The notes under the pieces are model-generated. The model did not search any database and was not told the DNA's origin. It was given only the letters and a program-made list of their open reading frames with translations. This document shows positions 8,688-16,303 of a DNA stretch of 64,000 bases, in pieces. The DNA comes from Roseinatronobacter monicus (lineage in GTDB: Bacteria; Pseudomonadota; Alphaproteobacteria; Rhodobacterales; Rhodobacteraceae). The position numbers and the translations under genes are program-made. The stretch's first letter is position 1, and the number at the start of each line of letters is the position of its first letter. The DNA lies in the NCBI RefSeq assembly GCF_006716865.1, contig NZ_VFPT01000002.1:1-64000 (forward strand), written 5' to 3'.

Positions 8688-8748
8688 GGATGCCCAGATC
8701 GAGCAAATGATTGCCCGCAAACAAAAGTCGGGCAATGTGGGAGCTTGA
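8688..8748 (+). pseudogene. parD: parD antitoxin, 3' part
   Basis: These bases encode DAQIEQMIARKQKSGNVGA, the missing tail of the parD gene at 5879-6099, in the right order and strand. They overlap the parE start by 14 bp. The fragment has no start codon of its own that would yield a functional antitoxin. Confidence 0.82.
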
Positions 8749-9088
8749 ATTTTCGGCGGAAGCGGAATGGGACTTCGAGCTGATTTTCGATCATCTCGCG
8801 CGGTCATATGTCGACTTGGGCGAAGGTCCGGATGAGGCGCTCAAACGGGCAGCTGCGCGGGTCCGAGGTATCCGGTCTTCAATAGATACGCTGGCGAAGT
8901 CGCCCTTCATCGGAACGCTACGTCCTGACATCAGGGCAAATCTTCGTTTCGTTCGACTTGAGAAGACGGCGATCTGGTTTCTGCCAGACCAAGATCGGGC
9001 CTGTGTTGTCGTGATCGCGGTTTTCTTCGGGGCGCAGGATCATATTCGCCACATGCTGGCGCGCTTGCTTTCGGGTCCGACAGAGTAG
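8735..9088 (+). CDS. parE: ParE-family toxin, intact but separated from its promoter
   Basis: A 117-residue RelE/ParE-type toxin starting MWELEFSAEAEWDFELIF, with the conserved C-terminal strand segment FVRLEKTAIWFLPDQ and IAVFFGAQDHIRHML. ParE toxins block DNA gyrase and are held in check by ParD. ATG 8735 is chosen because ParE proteins begin just before the WxLEFSxxAExD motif; an in-frame ATG at 8711 would add eight residues. The IS21 element sits between this gene and the parD promoter, so expression may be very low or may depend on the element. Confidence 0.85.
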   Translation: MWELEFSAEAEWDFELIFDHLARSYVDLGEGPDEALKRAAARVRGIRSSIDTLAKSPFIGTLRPDIRANLRFVRLEKTAIWFLPDQDRACVVVIAVFFGAQDHIRHMLARLLSGPTE

Positions 9089-9097
9089 GGCAGGGGG

Positions 9098-9276
9098 CTA
9101 CAGTCCCGCCGCCTTTGTCAAATTCACGCGGAACCTGTCGCGCCTGCGCTGATAGCGGCGGGTCATCTCGGCGCTGGCATGGCCCAGTTGTTTCTGGACA
9201 TAGCGTTCATCGATCTCGACGCTGCCGGCCAGACCTGCGCCCGATCTCGCGCCAGGCGGTCTTGCGCAGAACTGGA
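9098..9276 (-). pseudogene. Remnant of a tyrosine recombinase 3' end
   Basis: Read on the minus strand, this encodes VDERYVQKQLGHASAEMTRR-type sequence (here with Ile for Val), ending KAAGL and stop. It is nearly the same as the C-terminus of the integrase at 10510-11619, with the second His and the catalytic Tyr. Just upstream the match jumps to an earlier part of that integrase (9240-9276 resembles 10888-10930), so about 210 bp were deleted internally. It is a decayed partial duplicate. Confidence 0.8.
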
Positions 9277-9353
9277 TCAGATAATGAGAATAGCGTCGTT
9301 AATCCTATCATAAAGCGCTAGATTATGAGGGGAATAGCTGGCATATTCCCCTC

Positions 9354-10427
9354 ATGGATATCTGGCAAACACCATCCTGGCCCAACTTTCGACATGATGC
9401 AGCGGCGACCGAAGGCCCGCTGGCAGATTTCTCCGCACGTCTCGGGTCCATCAAAGGGTTGCAGATGGCTTTGAGCGCGGAAGAGCGGCGCGAAACCTTT
9501 ATGCGGGCCGTAACCAACGAAGCTGTAGCCAGTTTCGCAATCGAGGGGGCGATCCTTCGTGCAGAGGATATCGAAGCATCCGTCGTAGCGTCACTGGCCC
9601 ATCGGGGCGCGGAGCCCCAACGACGTACAGACGCCATTGCAACTTTGATGCTGGAAGCCAGAGAAGGGCAGGGGGCTTTATCCGAGGATCGCTTGTTCCA
9701 CTGGCACCAACTTTTGTTTCACGGTGTCGATCTGGAAGATAAAGGACGGTGGCGGAGCTTCCCGATCGTGATCGTGCGTGGTGCGAATCTCGGCAAGGAA
9801 GAGGTTCTTTACTCAGCACCACCGCATGACCGCGTGCCTGCTATGATGCAAGAATTTTTGACCAACCTGCAAACTGACCGTCGTCCAGTGCCTGTCCGTG
9901 CGGCCCTCGCTCACCTTTGGTTTGAGTCGATTCACCCTTTCAGCGACGGGAATGGGCGGATTGGCCGGGCCCTTATTGAATATATCTTTGCGCAAGACGC
10001 TGCCTTGCCGTTTTCTCTGTCGCGCCAGATTGAGTCTGATAAACAAGGTTACTACCGGGCGCTTCAGGCTGGGCGAATGGTGTCTGGGGATCATATTGAC
10101 GCAACTCCATTCGTCTTGTGGTTCCTCGAGCGCCTGACGGCCGGGATCGTTGAGGCAGAGGCAGAGGCCAGGTTCTTGGTTATGCGCAACGCATATTTCA
10201 TGCGCTTTTCCAACCTTTCACAGCGGGGTGAGAAGGTGTTGCGCCGCCTCTTCGCTGAAGGACCTCGGCGTGTATCCGAGGGTATCAGCGCGGGTCCATA
10301 TTCGAAGATAGCAGGCGTCTCTCTTGCCACTGCAACACGCGACCTGGCTGAACTGGAAGCAGTCGGAGCAGTTTTCAAAGGGGCCGAAGGCGGCAGATCA
10401 ACGCGGTATCTTCTGAGTGTTTCTTGA
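9354..10427 (+). CDS. fic: Fic-family protein with N-terminal DUF4172 and C-terminal winged helix
   Basis: A 357-residue Fic protein, probably an AMP-transferase acting on cytoplasmic protein hydroxyls. The catalytic loop HPFSDGNGRIGR (residues 194-205) has every key residue, including the His and the GNGR phosphate anchor. The inhibitory motif S/TxxxE(G/N) appears as SFAIEG (60-65) before the Fic core, which marks an autoinhibited class II enzyme. The start fits DUF4172 (DIWQTPSWPNF), and the end carries a helix-turn-helix (SKIAGVSLATATRDLAELEA). It is flanked by two copies of one integrase 3' end, so it was probably acquired or shuffled with that integrase. Confidence 0.9.
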   Translation: MDIWQTPSWPNFRHDAAATEGPLADFSARLGSIKGLQMALSAEERRETFMRAVTNEAVASFAIEGAILRAEDIEASVVASLAHRGAEPQRRTDAIATLMLEAREGQGALSEDRLFHWHQLLFHGVDLEDKGRWRSFPIVIVRGANLGKEEVLYSAPPHDRVPAMMQEFLTNLQTDRRPVPVRAALAHLWFESIHPFSDGNGRIGRALIEYIFAQDAALPFSLSRQIESDKQGYYRALQAGRMVSGDHIDATPFVLWFLERLTAGIVEAEAEARFLVMRNAYFMRFSNLSQRGEKVLRRLFAEGPRRVSEGISAGPYSKIAGVSLATATRDLAELEAVGAVFKGAEGGRSTRYLLSVS

Positions 10428-10509
10428 AACCCGGCTCCTGATCAAGGAATATCTCGACCTGTTTCCATGTGGCAGATAGCGTCCGCATGTCGGACCCGAA
10501 GGCAAATAG

Positions 10510-11619
10510 TCACAAACCCGCCGCCTTGGTGAGATTGACGCGGAACCTGTCACGCCTGCGCTGATAGCGGCGGGTCATCTCTGCGCTGGCATGGCCCAGT
10601 TGTTTCTGCACATAGCGCTCATCCACCTCGGCGCTGCTGGCCAGACCCGCGCGTAGGGAATGGCCGGAATAGAGCTTCACGCGCTCCGCATCAGGCAGAT
10701 CGGGGCGCAGACCTGCATCCAGCACGCAGGCCTTGATCAGCCGGGCGATATGCTTGTCATTCAACCGAGTTTCCCGCGCGCGCTTGCCATCGCGGGTGAC
10801 GCCGGTGAAGATCGGCCCAAAATCGATCCGCCCGTAATGAAGCCACTGCTCCAGCGCATGAACAGGGCAGGTCTGGTCGGATGACCCGCGCCCGATTTCG
10901 ACTTCGCGCCAGCCGGTCTTGCCGCGCAGGGTGATCAACGCGCCGCCGTCGAGAACGTCGATCCAGCCGCCGCTATCAAGCGTGTCATCCTTGTGCCGGT
11001 CGAGGCTGACGATCTCTGATCGCCGCAACCCGCCGGTAAACCCGATCAGCAAAATGGCGCGGTCACGCAAGCCGCGCAGATCATGGGGCAGGGTGGCGAC
11101 CATGGCGCGAATGTCGTCGGCCAAGATGGCCTCTTTCTGCACTGGCGGCCGGGCATGTCTACGCCTGATACCGGCCAGCACGGTGGCGATATGGCGGTTC
11201 TTACGGTCCAGCGGCAGCCCGCGCTGCGCATAGCCCCAACCCAGCCCCGACAGGCGTCGCTCGATTGACGCGACCGACAGGGCAGGGGGCTTGGTTGACC
11301 CTTGTCCCTGGGGCGCGGCCAGATCCGCAATATAGAGGCCCACAAGTTCCGGCGACGGGGGCAGGGGGTCCGCGCCGCGCATCCGGCACCAGCGGGCGAA
11401 ATGCGCCCAATCCTTGGCATAGGCGGATCGTGTATTGTCAGACGCCGCAGCGCTTGCATAGTCCCGCGCGGTATCCACAAGGCGATCGAGCACGCCAGAG
11501 CCCGCAACATGCGCGGGCAGTGCAATGCCATCACTTCCTTCTTGCGCGCTCTCGTCGAGCTGAGTACTCTCAACCGTGTTCATGGACGCTGAGATCGATT
11601 TCTCGTGTTCTGGCGACAT
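10510..11619 (-). CDS. Tyrosine-type site-specific recombinase
   Basis: A 369-residue integrase from ATG 11619, which follows a GGGGGA box; an upstream ATG at 11715 is less supported. An N-terminal SAM-like core-binding domain (DNTRSAYAKDWAHFARWC) precedes the catalytic domain: Arg in FTGGLRRSEIVSL, the HSLRAGL box, the second His in LGHASAEM and the Tyr in TRRYQRRR. Such enzymes on Rhodobacteraceae plasmids resolve or integrate replicons. Part of its 3' end is duplicated at 9098-9276. Confidence 0.88.
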   Translation of the reverse strand: MSPEHEKSISASMNTVESTQLDESAQEGSDGIALPAHVAGSGVLDRLVDTARDYASAAASDNTRSAYAKDWAHFARWCRMRGADPLPPSPELVGLYIADLAAPQGQGSTKPPALSVASIERRLSGLGWGYAQRGLPLDRKNRHIATVLAGIRRRHARPPVQKEAILADDIRAMVATLPHDLRGLRDRAILLIGFTGGLRRSEIVSLDRHKDDTLDSGGWIDVLDGGALITLRGKTGWREVEIGRGSSDQTCPVHALEQWLHYGRIDFGPIFTGVTRDGKRARETRLNDKHIARLIKACVLDAGLRPDLPDAERVKLYSGHSLRAGLASSAEVDERYVQKQLGHASAEMTRRYQRRRDRFRVNLTKAAGL

Positions 11620-11776
11620 TTTTCCCCCGAAAATCCGTTGATTTTGAGACTGTGCTGCAGCATGTCCCATATTGTCCGATAATGCAATCTTACTGGACAT
11701 AGGTAGATCGTGCAAGGCAGGGCGGTTTATTCACTCTTTTATAGATCTAAGCGCCGCTGCAATGTAGGCTGTCTGC

Positions 11777-12661
11777 ATGACTTTTGCCCGCAACACCCCC
11801 GCCAACCTCCCAGTAACAATACCCCGGATGCCGCCTTGGGTCATCGCGGGCCGTGCAGAAGCCCCTGAAAATGTGGCGTTTCTGTCGGGGGCCGCGCTTG
11901 CTCACCTGCATCTGGTGTTAGGGCAGGCGGAGGTCCCCCATGCTTTGTTGCGGGAGCGGCTGGCGCTGTGGTCGGCGGAGGCTTGCGTCGCCTTCACGGG
12001 ACGCCCTGAGCGCGCAGCAGAGCTGCGCGATGCGGTGCATCTCTTGCGACCCGGCGACCTGCCGGGACCAGCAGGAGAAACCTTTCTGGCCTGGCGGCGG
12101 GCTGTGGAGCGACCGGTTACAATCAAGGCGCTTTGTCGGGCGTTACCGGAACTTCAGACCGAACAGATCGCGCGCTGGCTCGGTGCGGGGTCTGGCGCGC
12201 CAGTCACGCGGGCAGCCGCGGTGCTGGAGGTGGTTCTTGAGGCGGCCCCGCGTGCGGAGGTCCCAGCCCTGATCCTCGCAGATGCCGCGCTGGCGCAGGC
12301 GCTTGGTTGGGATCACGCAGTGCCACTCTTGGCAGCAGGTTTGAAACGGGCCGACCTGCGTAAGCGTGGTGAAGGCTTGGCGCTGGCCTGTCATCGTGCC
12401 GTCATTGCTTCGGTGATCGAGGCCGGGCGCACCGCGATCGATCTCGCGCGTCGGGCCGCGCATTTGAAAGCGGTCGCGCCGAAGCTCCGTGCCAAAGGGG
12501 CGGGGCAGGCGGTCGAGATGTTCCTGACCTGTGATGCGGTTGCGCCCTCTGCTTTGCCTTTGCCGGACCGCGCGGCGCGCCGTCTCTGCGACCGACTGGT
12601 CGCACTCGATGCCATCCGCGAGTTGACTGGGCGTGACACCTTCCGCCTCTACGGGGTGTAG
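11777..12661 (+). CDS. DUF1403-family protein
   Basis: A 294-residue alanine- and arginine-rich, mostly helical protein typical of DUF1403, found in Rhodobacteraceae and Rhizobiales, often on plasmids. No catalytic motif is visible. It begins with a proline-rich stretch (PPWVIAGR) and has repeated helices such as ALIDA-like AEVPALILADAALAQALGWD. It lies 2 bp upstream of a ScpB-like gene, suggesting a shared transcript and perhaps a role near chromosome or plasmid structure. That role is inferred only from the neighbour. Confidence 0.72.
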   Translation: MTFARNTPANLPVTIPRMPPWVIAGRAEAPENVAFLSGAALAHLHLVLGQAEVPHALLRERLALWSAEACVAFTGRPERAAELRDAVHLLRPGDLPGPAGETFLAWRRAVERPVTIKALCRALPELQTEQIARWLGAGSGAPVTRAAAVLEVVLEAAPRAEVPALILADAALAQALGWDHAVPLLAAGLKRADLRKRGEGLALACHRAVIASVIEAGRTAIDLARRAAHLKAVAPKLRAKGAGQAVEMFLTCDAVAPSALPLPDRAARRLCDRLVALDAIRELTGRDTFRLYGV

Positions 12662-12663
12662 CG

Positions 12664-13254
12664 ATGGCCAAGGATAAATGCGAGCAGGACCTCGACCGCG
12701 ATCTGGCTGACCTGCCGCCGGAGCTGCGCTGGCGGGAATGGATGCGCAGGATCGAGGCGGTATTGTTTGCCAGCGCCGCGCCGGTGTCGCGGGAGGATTT
12801 GTCGCGGGTCGTGGGGCAGGGGGCCTCGGTCGACCTACTGGTCGAGGACTTGTTCGCTGATCTGGAAGGGCGGGCGTTTGAAATAGCCAAGGTGGCTAGC
12901 GGCTGGATGTTTCGGACGCGACCCGCCTACGCGCCGGCGATCCGCGCCGCGGCAGATGTTGGGGATCAGCTGCTCGACCTAAGCGAATTCGACGTCGCGG
13001 TGTTGTCGGCCGTCGCCTACCACCAGCCAATTACGCGCGATGGGCTCAAGGACATCTTCGGCAAGGAGATCAGCCGTGACCTGATCGGTCGGCTGCATGC
13101 CCGCGAGCTGATCGGGACCGGGCCAAGGTCCCCTAGACGCGGCGCGCCCTATACTTTCGTCACCACCGAGCAGTTCCTGATCACCTTCGGATTGGAGAGC
13201 CTGCAAGATCTTCCGGACACCGAGCAGCTGACTGATGCAGGGTTGTCCGACTGA
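12664..13254 (+). CDS. scpB: ScpB-like SMC-complex winged-helix protein
   Basis: A 196-residue protein similar to segregation and condensation protein B, which binds kleisin ScpA and SMC. The first winged helix has WREWMRRIEAVLFASAAPVS, the typical ScpB opening (IEAxLFxxxxPvs). The second has DVAVLSAVAYHQPITRDGLKDIFG, the conserved LxxIAYxQPITR motif. The end is GAPYTFVTTEQFLITFGL, like the ScpB C-terminus. It is paired with DUF1403 here rather than with ScpA, as on many alphaproteobacterial plasmids. Confidence 0.8.
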   Translation: MAKDKCEQDLDRDLADLPPELRWREWMRRIEAVLFASAAPVSREDLSRVVGQGASVDLLVEDLFADLEGRAFEIAKVASGWMFRTRPAYAPAIRAAADVGDQLLDLSEFDVAVLSAVAYHQPITRDGLKDIFGKEISRDLIGRLHARELIGTGPRSPRRGAPYTFVTTEQFLITFGLESLQDLPDTEQLTDAGLSD

Positions 13255-13350
13255 CCGGCAGGGTCTTGTCTGACAAAGCCGCCTCGACTTTAGAGGTGAA
13301 TGTCGCACCGAAGAGCAATTGGAACTGTCGCACAAGCCGTAAACGCGAAA

Positions 13351-13385
13351 CAGCAAGCAGCCGAGATGCACAAGGCTGCTTGCTG
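13351..13385. terminator. Strong stem-loop between scpB and the HU gene
   Basis: A perfect 12-bp stem (CAGCAAGCAGCC 13351-13362 with GGCTGCTTGCTG 13374-13385) and an 11-nt loop lie between the converging scpB-like and HU genes. It has no long T-run, but its position fits a bidirectional terminator. Confidence 0.55.
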
Positions 13386-13434
13386 AAATAGGCCGCGCAT
13401 CGAAACAATCATGTTGATGATTTAATGATGCGGA

Positions 13435-13725
13435 TCAAGCGCCGTTGACGCTGTCTTTGAGGTGCTTCGCAACAGTGAATTTGACGACTTTATCGGCCGG
13501 CTTGTCGATGATTGCGCCGGTTGCGGGGCTACGCACTTGGCGCGCGGCGCGATCGCGCACCGAAAGCTTGCCGATATTGGGCAGTGTGACAGCGTCGCCC
13601 CCGGCGACAGTTTTCCCCACGACATCGCAGACGGCATCGAGGGCAGCGGCAGCTGATGCCTTATCAGAACCGAGCGCGGTAGCGATTGCGGCCACAAGAT
13701 CGGACTTAGCGATTGGTTTGTTCAT
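13435..13725 (-). CDS. hup: HU-family DNA-binding protein
   Basis: A 96-residue nucleoid-associated protein. It opens NKPIAKSDLVAAIATALG, carries the HU core GDAVTLPNIGKLSVRDRAAR and the DNA-binding arm region RQVRSPATGAIID, and ends KVVKFTVAKHLKDSVNGA. HU bends DNA and helps recombination, replication and packaging. A clear AAGGAG box precedes the ATG. It is transcribed away from a nearby integrase, which may use HU as an accessory factor. Confidence 0.92.
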   Translation of the reverse strand: MNKPIAKSDLVAAIATALGSDKASAAAALDAVCDVVGKTVAGGDAVTLPNIGKLSVRDRAARQVRSPATGAIIDKPADKVVKFTVAKHLKDSVNGA

Positions 13726-13926
13726 ATACTCACTCCTTGAATGTAAGCGCTTTGATATTGTTGTTCTGTTGCTTCACCTGATTGGCAAATCCGGCTGGAA
13801 TATTCAATCGACATCCAGCGTGGACGGATTGTTCACGGAAGTTCAACAGGAAAGATGCGGTCGATGTTAAACTGCCTTGTCGGCCTAGCCGAGGACGTGG
13901 CGGGTTTGGAGGACAGGAGAGAAGCC

Positions 13927-14559
13927 ATGTCCATCGAAACCTTACCCGCCCTTCGTCCCGCGCGTGCCCCCTGGAACAAGGGGCGCATCATTGGCCAGAA
14001 GCGCCCACTTTTACCGAAACATGTCTGGTCCATCCGTGTGCGGCTGGAAATGGCGGAGAACAGGCGCGATCTCGCGCTGTTCAATATGGCTGTCGACAGC
14101 AAACTCCGGGGTTCCGATCTGGTCTGCCTGAGGGTGAACGATGTTTACGCTGCAGGCCGTGTCAAGGAACGTGCTTCAGTCACGCAAAGCAAGACGCGCA
14201 AGCCTGTGCGCTTCGAGATCACCGAAACCACGCGCCTTTCATTGGAACGATGGATCAAGGATCCTGAAATGGTCGGCTGTGAGTATCTCTGGCCAAGCCG
14301 TCTCCATGCCAGCCCGCACCTGTCCACGCGGCAATATGCGCGGATCATGCGCGACTGGGTGCTCTCGATCGGGTTGGAACCAAGCGCTTACGGCACCCAT
14401 TCTATGCGGCGCACCAAGGTTGCCCAGATTTACAAGAAGACCGGCAACTTGCGCGCCGTTCAACTGCTGCTTGGCCACACGAAGATGGACAGCACTGTGC
14501 GTTATCTCGGCGTTGATCTGGACGATGCGCTGTCCTTGTCGGAAGGGATCGACCTTTAA
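13927..14559 (+). CDS. Small tyrosine recombinase
   Basis: A 210-residue integrase of the short type, consisting mostly of the catalytic domain. ATG 13927 follows AGGAGAGA at good spacing. Visible residues are the first Arg in DSKLRGSDLVCL, the HSMRRTK box, the second His in LLGHTKMDST and the Tyr in VRYLGVD. It lacks the usual N-terminal arm and core-binding domains, so it may work with help or on short sites. A perfect 10-bp hairpin follows its stop. Confidence 0.85.
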   Translation: MSIETLPALRPARAPWNKGRIIGQKRPLLPKHVWSIRVRLEMAENRRDLALFNMAVDSKLRGSDLVCLRVNDVYAAGRVKERASVTQSKTRKPVRFEITETTRLSLERWIKDPEMVGCEYLWPSRLHASPHLSTRQYARIMRDWVLSIGLEPSAYGTHSMRRTKVAQIYKKTGNLRAVQLLLGHTKMDSTVRYLGVDLDDALSLSEGIDL

Positions 14560-14564
14560 GCTGT

Positions 14565-14590
14565 GCCTGGCCGGATTACACCGGCCAGGC
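14565..14590. terminator. Perfect hairpin after the small integrase
   Basis: GCCTGGCCGG (14565-14574) and CCGGCCAGGC (14581-14590) form a 10-bp stem with loop ATTACA, five bases after the integrase stop. There is no T-run, so it may be a terminator, an mRNA-stabilising hairpin, or a recombination site used by the integrase. Confidence 0.5.
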
Positions 14591-14648
14591 ATGTCGCCAA
14601 AAGCGACATTTCCTTGACTTTGCGCCGCGCGTCGCCTAAAGCTACATC

Positions 14649-14900
14649 ATGAAGCAGATCAGCTATACGAAAGCCGCCATCAAGGCATTGCGACGGATGC
14701 CTGCAAACACGGCCACGCTGATCCGCACCAAGATCGAGGCTTATGCGCAGGATCCAGGCGCGCAGGCCCATAACGTGAAATCCCTGAAAGGCCGAGAGGG
14801 GATCAGACTTCGGGTCGGGGATTGGCGGGTGATCATGGATGATCAGGGCAATGTCCTGGCCGTTCTGGACATCGGCCCTCGGGGCGGCATCTATGACTGA
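14649..14900 (+). CDS. RelE/ParE-type toxin
   Basis: An 83-residue toxin-like protein with the RelE fold: KQISYTKAAIKALRRMP at the start, the central VKSLKGREGIRLRVGDWRVIM and the end VLAVLDIGPRGGIYD. RelE members cut mRNA on the ribosome. Here the family residues KxLxGxxGxRLRxGDWR are all present. The gene lies 11 bp before an XRE antitoxin gene on the same strand, a toxin-first pair. An inverted repeat TGTCGC/GCGACA (14592-14608) lies upstream and could be the operator. Confidence 0.85.
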   Translation: MKQISYTKAAIKALRRMPANTATLIRTKIEAYAQDPGAQAHNVKSLKGREGIRLRVGDWRVIMDDQGNVLAVLDIGPRGGIYD

Positions 14901-14911
14901 AGGGGCATGAC

Positions 14912-15256
14912 ATGAACGAGATGGTGACGATTTCACGCGAAGAATATGATCGCCTGCGGGCCGCGGCTGAAGATCTGGCCGACCTACAGACCTATGACCG
15001 CGCAAAGGCCGCACTTGCGGCAGGCGAGGATGAACTGATCCCCGCGGACTACGTGAACCGGCTGCTGAACGGCGAAAACGCTTTACGCGTCTACCGCGAC
15101 CTGCGCGCGATGACGCAAGCTGCCCTTGCCGAAAAAGCGGGGGTGAACCGCGTGACCGTGGCCGAGATCGAGACCGGTCGCAAGCAGGGCTCGGTCGCGA
15201 CCCTTCGGGCCTTGGCCAATGCGCTCGGCGTAAGCTTGGATGATCTGGCCGACTAA
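14912..15256 (+). CDS. XRE-family antitoxin
   Basis: A 114-residue protein with an N-terminal antitoxin-like segment (MVTISREEYDRLRAAAEDLADL) and a C-terminal XRE helix-turn-helix (MTQAALAEKAGVNRVTVAEIE, followed by LRALANALGVSLDDL). It would neutralise the RelE-type toxin just upstream and repress the pair. The order toxin then XRE antitoxin is common for HigBA-like and RelE/XRE pairs. Confidence 0.85.
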   Translation: MNEMVTISREEYDRLRAAAEDLADLQTYDRAKAALAAGEDELIPADYVNRLLNGENALRVYRDLRAMTQAALAEKAGVNRVTVAEIETGRKQGSVATLRALANALGVSLDDLAD

Positions 15257-15288
15257 GGTCGCCAAAAGGGTCCTGTCGAGCTGTTCAA

Positions 15289-16074
15289 TTATATCTTGGT
15301 TTCTTTGCGCCGGGTTTTTTTCTTTACGGCCGGGGCGATTTTCGGAATCGGCTCCTTTACGGGTGCAGCCTCTTCCATATCCAGGCCAAACAAGGCGGCC
15401 ATATCATCGGTCTTCAAAATATTATCTGGTGACGGAGAAGGTTTCGCAAGCGGCGTTTTAAGGTCGATATTAGCGATTAAATCCTGATGGTTGACCCCGC
15501 GTAGAACAAAGAGAAGTTCGGGTTGTTGATCAAGACGCGCACCAATGCCGTAGATAGTCGCAGCAACATGTTTGCACATGGACGCCCAATCAGGACAGGT
15601 ACAGGAAAGCTTGATCTCTGAAGGCTTAGGAAACAGCCCCGTACCTGGCTGACATAATCGCTCCATAACTGGTTTTGACAATTTGCCTTGCAGCAGATCG
15701 ACCAAAGAGTCGATGCCATTGGCGCAGTCGTCGCGCAGAGCTTTCCAATGGTCTTTTGGCAGCGGCTCAATTGTTATTTTAACTGTATAAAGCGAGGAAC
15801 CAGCGACGTTCGCGGTTACTTGTCCAGAGGTGATCTGTAGGTCGACGACCGAGCCGTTACGCACATAGGTACGACCGCGTGGCAGGCGGCTGTTATAATC
15901 GCCAAAACTCTCCATGGTGCTGCACCATGCCTTGCCCCAGGCTGTGGTTGCGATCGTACGACCAGAGATAGCAACAGGTGAAACAGGGTGCCCCGCCTTG
16001 CGCAGTTTGGCCATTGCCCGTTCAGCTTTTCTTCTGCGTTCAGCCACTGGCACATATCGACCCCACTGCGACAT
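15289..16074 (-). CDS. SWIM zinc-finger protein
   Basis: A 261-residue protein with the SWIM signature CxCxnCxH as CTCPDWASMCKH in the middle, preceded by VADLQITSGQ-type sequence. SWIM-finger proteins often sit beside SNF2-type helicases and are thought to bind DNA or protein partners. The neighbour upstream (16080-16303) is the C-terminal remnant of exactly such a helicase, so this protein has probably lost its partner. The C-terminus is lysine-rich. Confidence 0.8.
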   Translation of the reverse strand: MSQWGRYVPVAERRRKAERAMAKLRKAGHPVSPVAISGRTIATTAWGKAWCSTMESFGDYNSRLPRGRTYVRNGSVVDLQITSGQVTANVAGSSLYTVKITIEPLPKDHWKALRDDCANGIDSLVDLLQGKLSKPVMERLCQPGTGLFPKPSEIKLSCTCPDWASMCKHVAATIYGIGARLDQQPELLFVLRGVNHQDLIANIDLKTPLAKPSPSPDNILKTDDMAALFGLDMEEAAPVKEPIPKIAPAVKKKTRRKETKI

Positions 16075-16079
16075 GGAAC

Positions 16080-16303
16080 TTACTCCTTTGAGACCGATGC
16101 AAGATCAAGGGCGACGAGGCGCAGCAAAGCGTCATCGGTCATTTCGGTCAAGTTCATTTCGGCTGATCCCCCCAGCACTTCCTCTGACAAGGATTTCTTT
16201 GACTCGATCATAGCATCAATTTTTTCCTCGACGGTTCCGGCGCAGACAAACTTATGAACCAATACGTTGCGCTTCTGTCCGATGCGGAAAGCGCGGTCTG
16301 TGG
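16080..16303 (-). pseudogene. C-terminal stump of an SNF2-family helicase
   Basis: The minus-strand frame reads TDRAFRIGQKRNVLVHKFVC then GTVEEKIDAMIESKKSL, the motif VI region and tail of SNF2/RapA-type ATPases (QxxDRxxRIGQ). Everything upstream is replaced by the IS element ending at 16304; the other side of that element carries no helicase sequence. The loss therefore involved a deletion or rearrangement and not a simple insertion. The frame at 16080-16403 begins with IS-derived residues. Confidence 0.85.
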
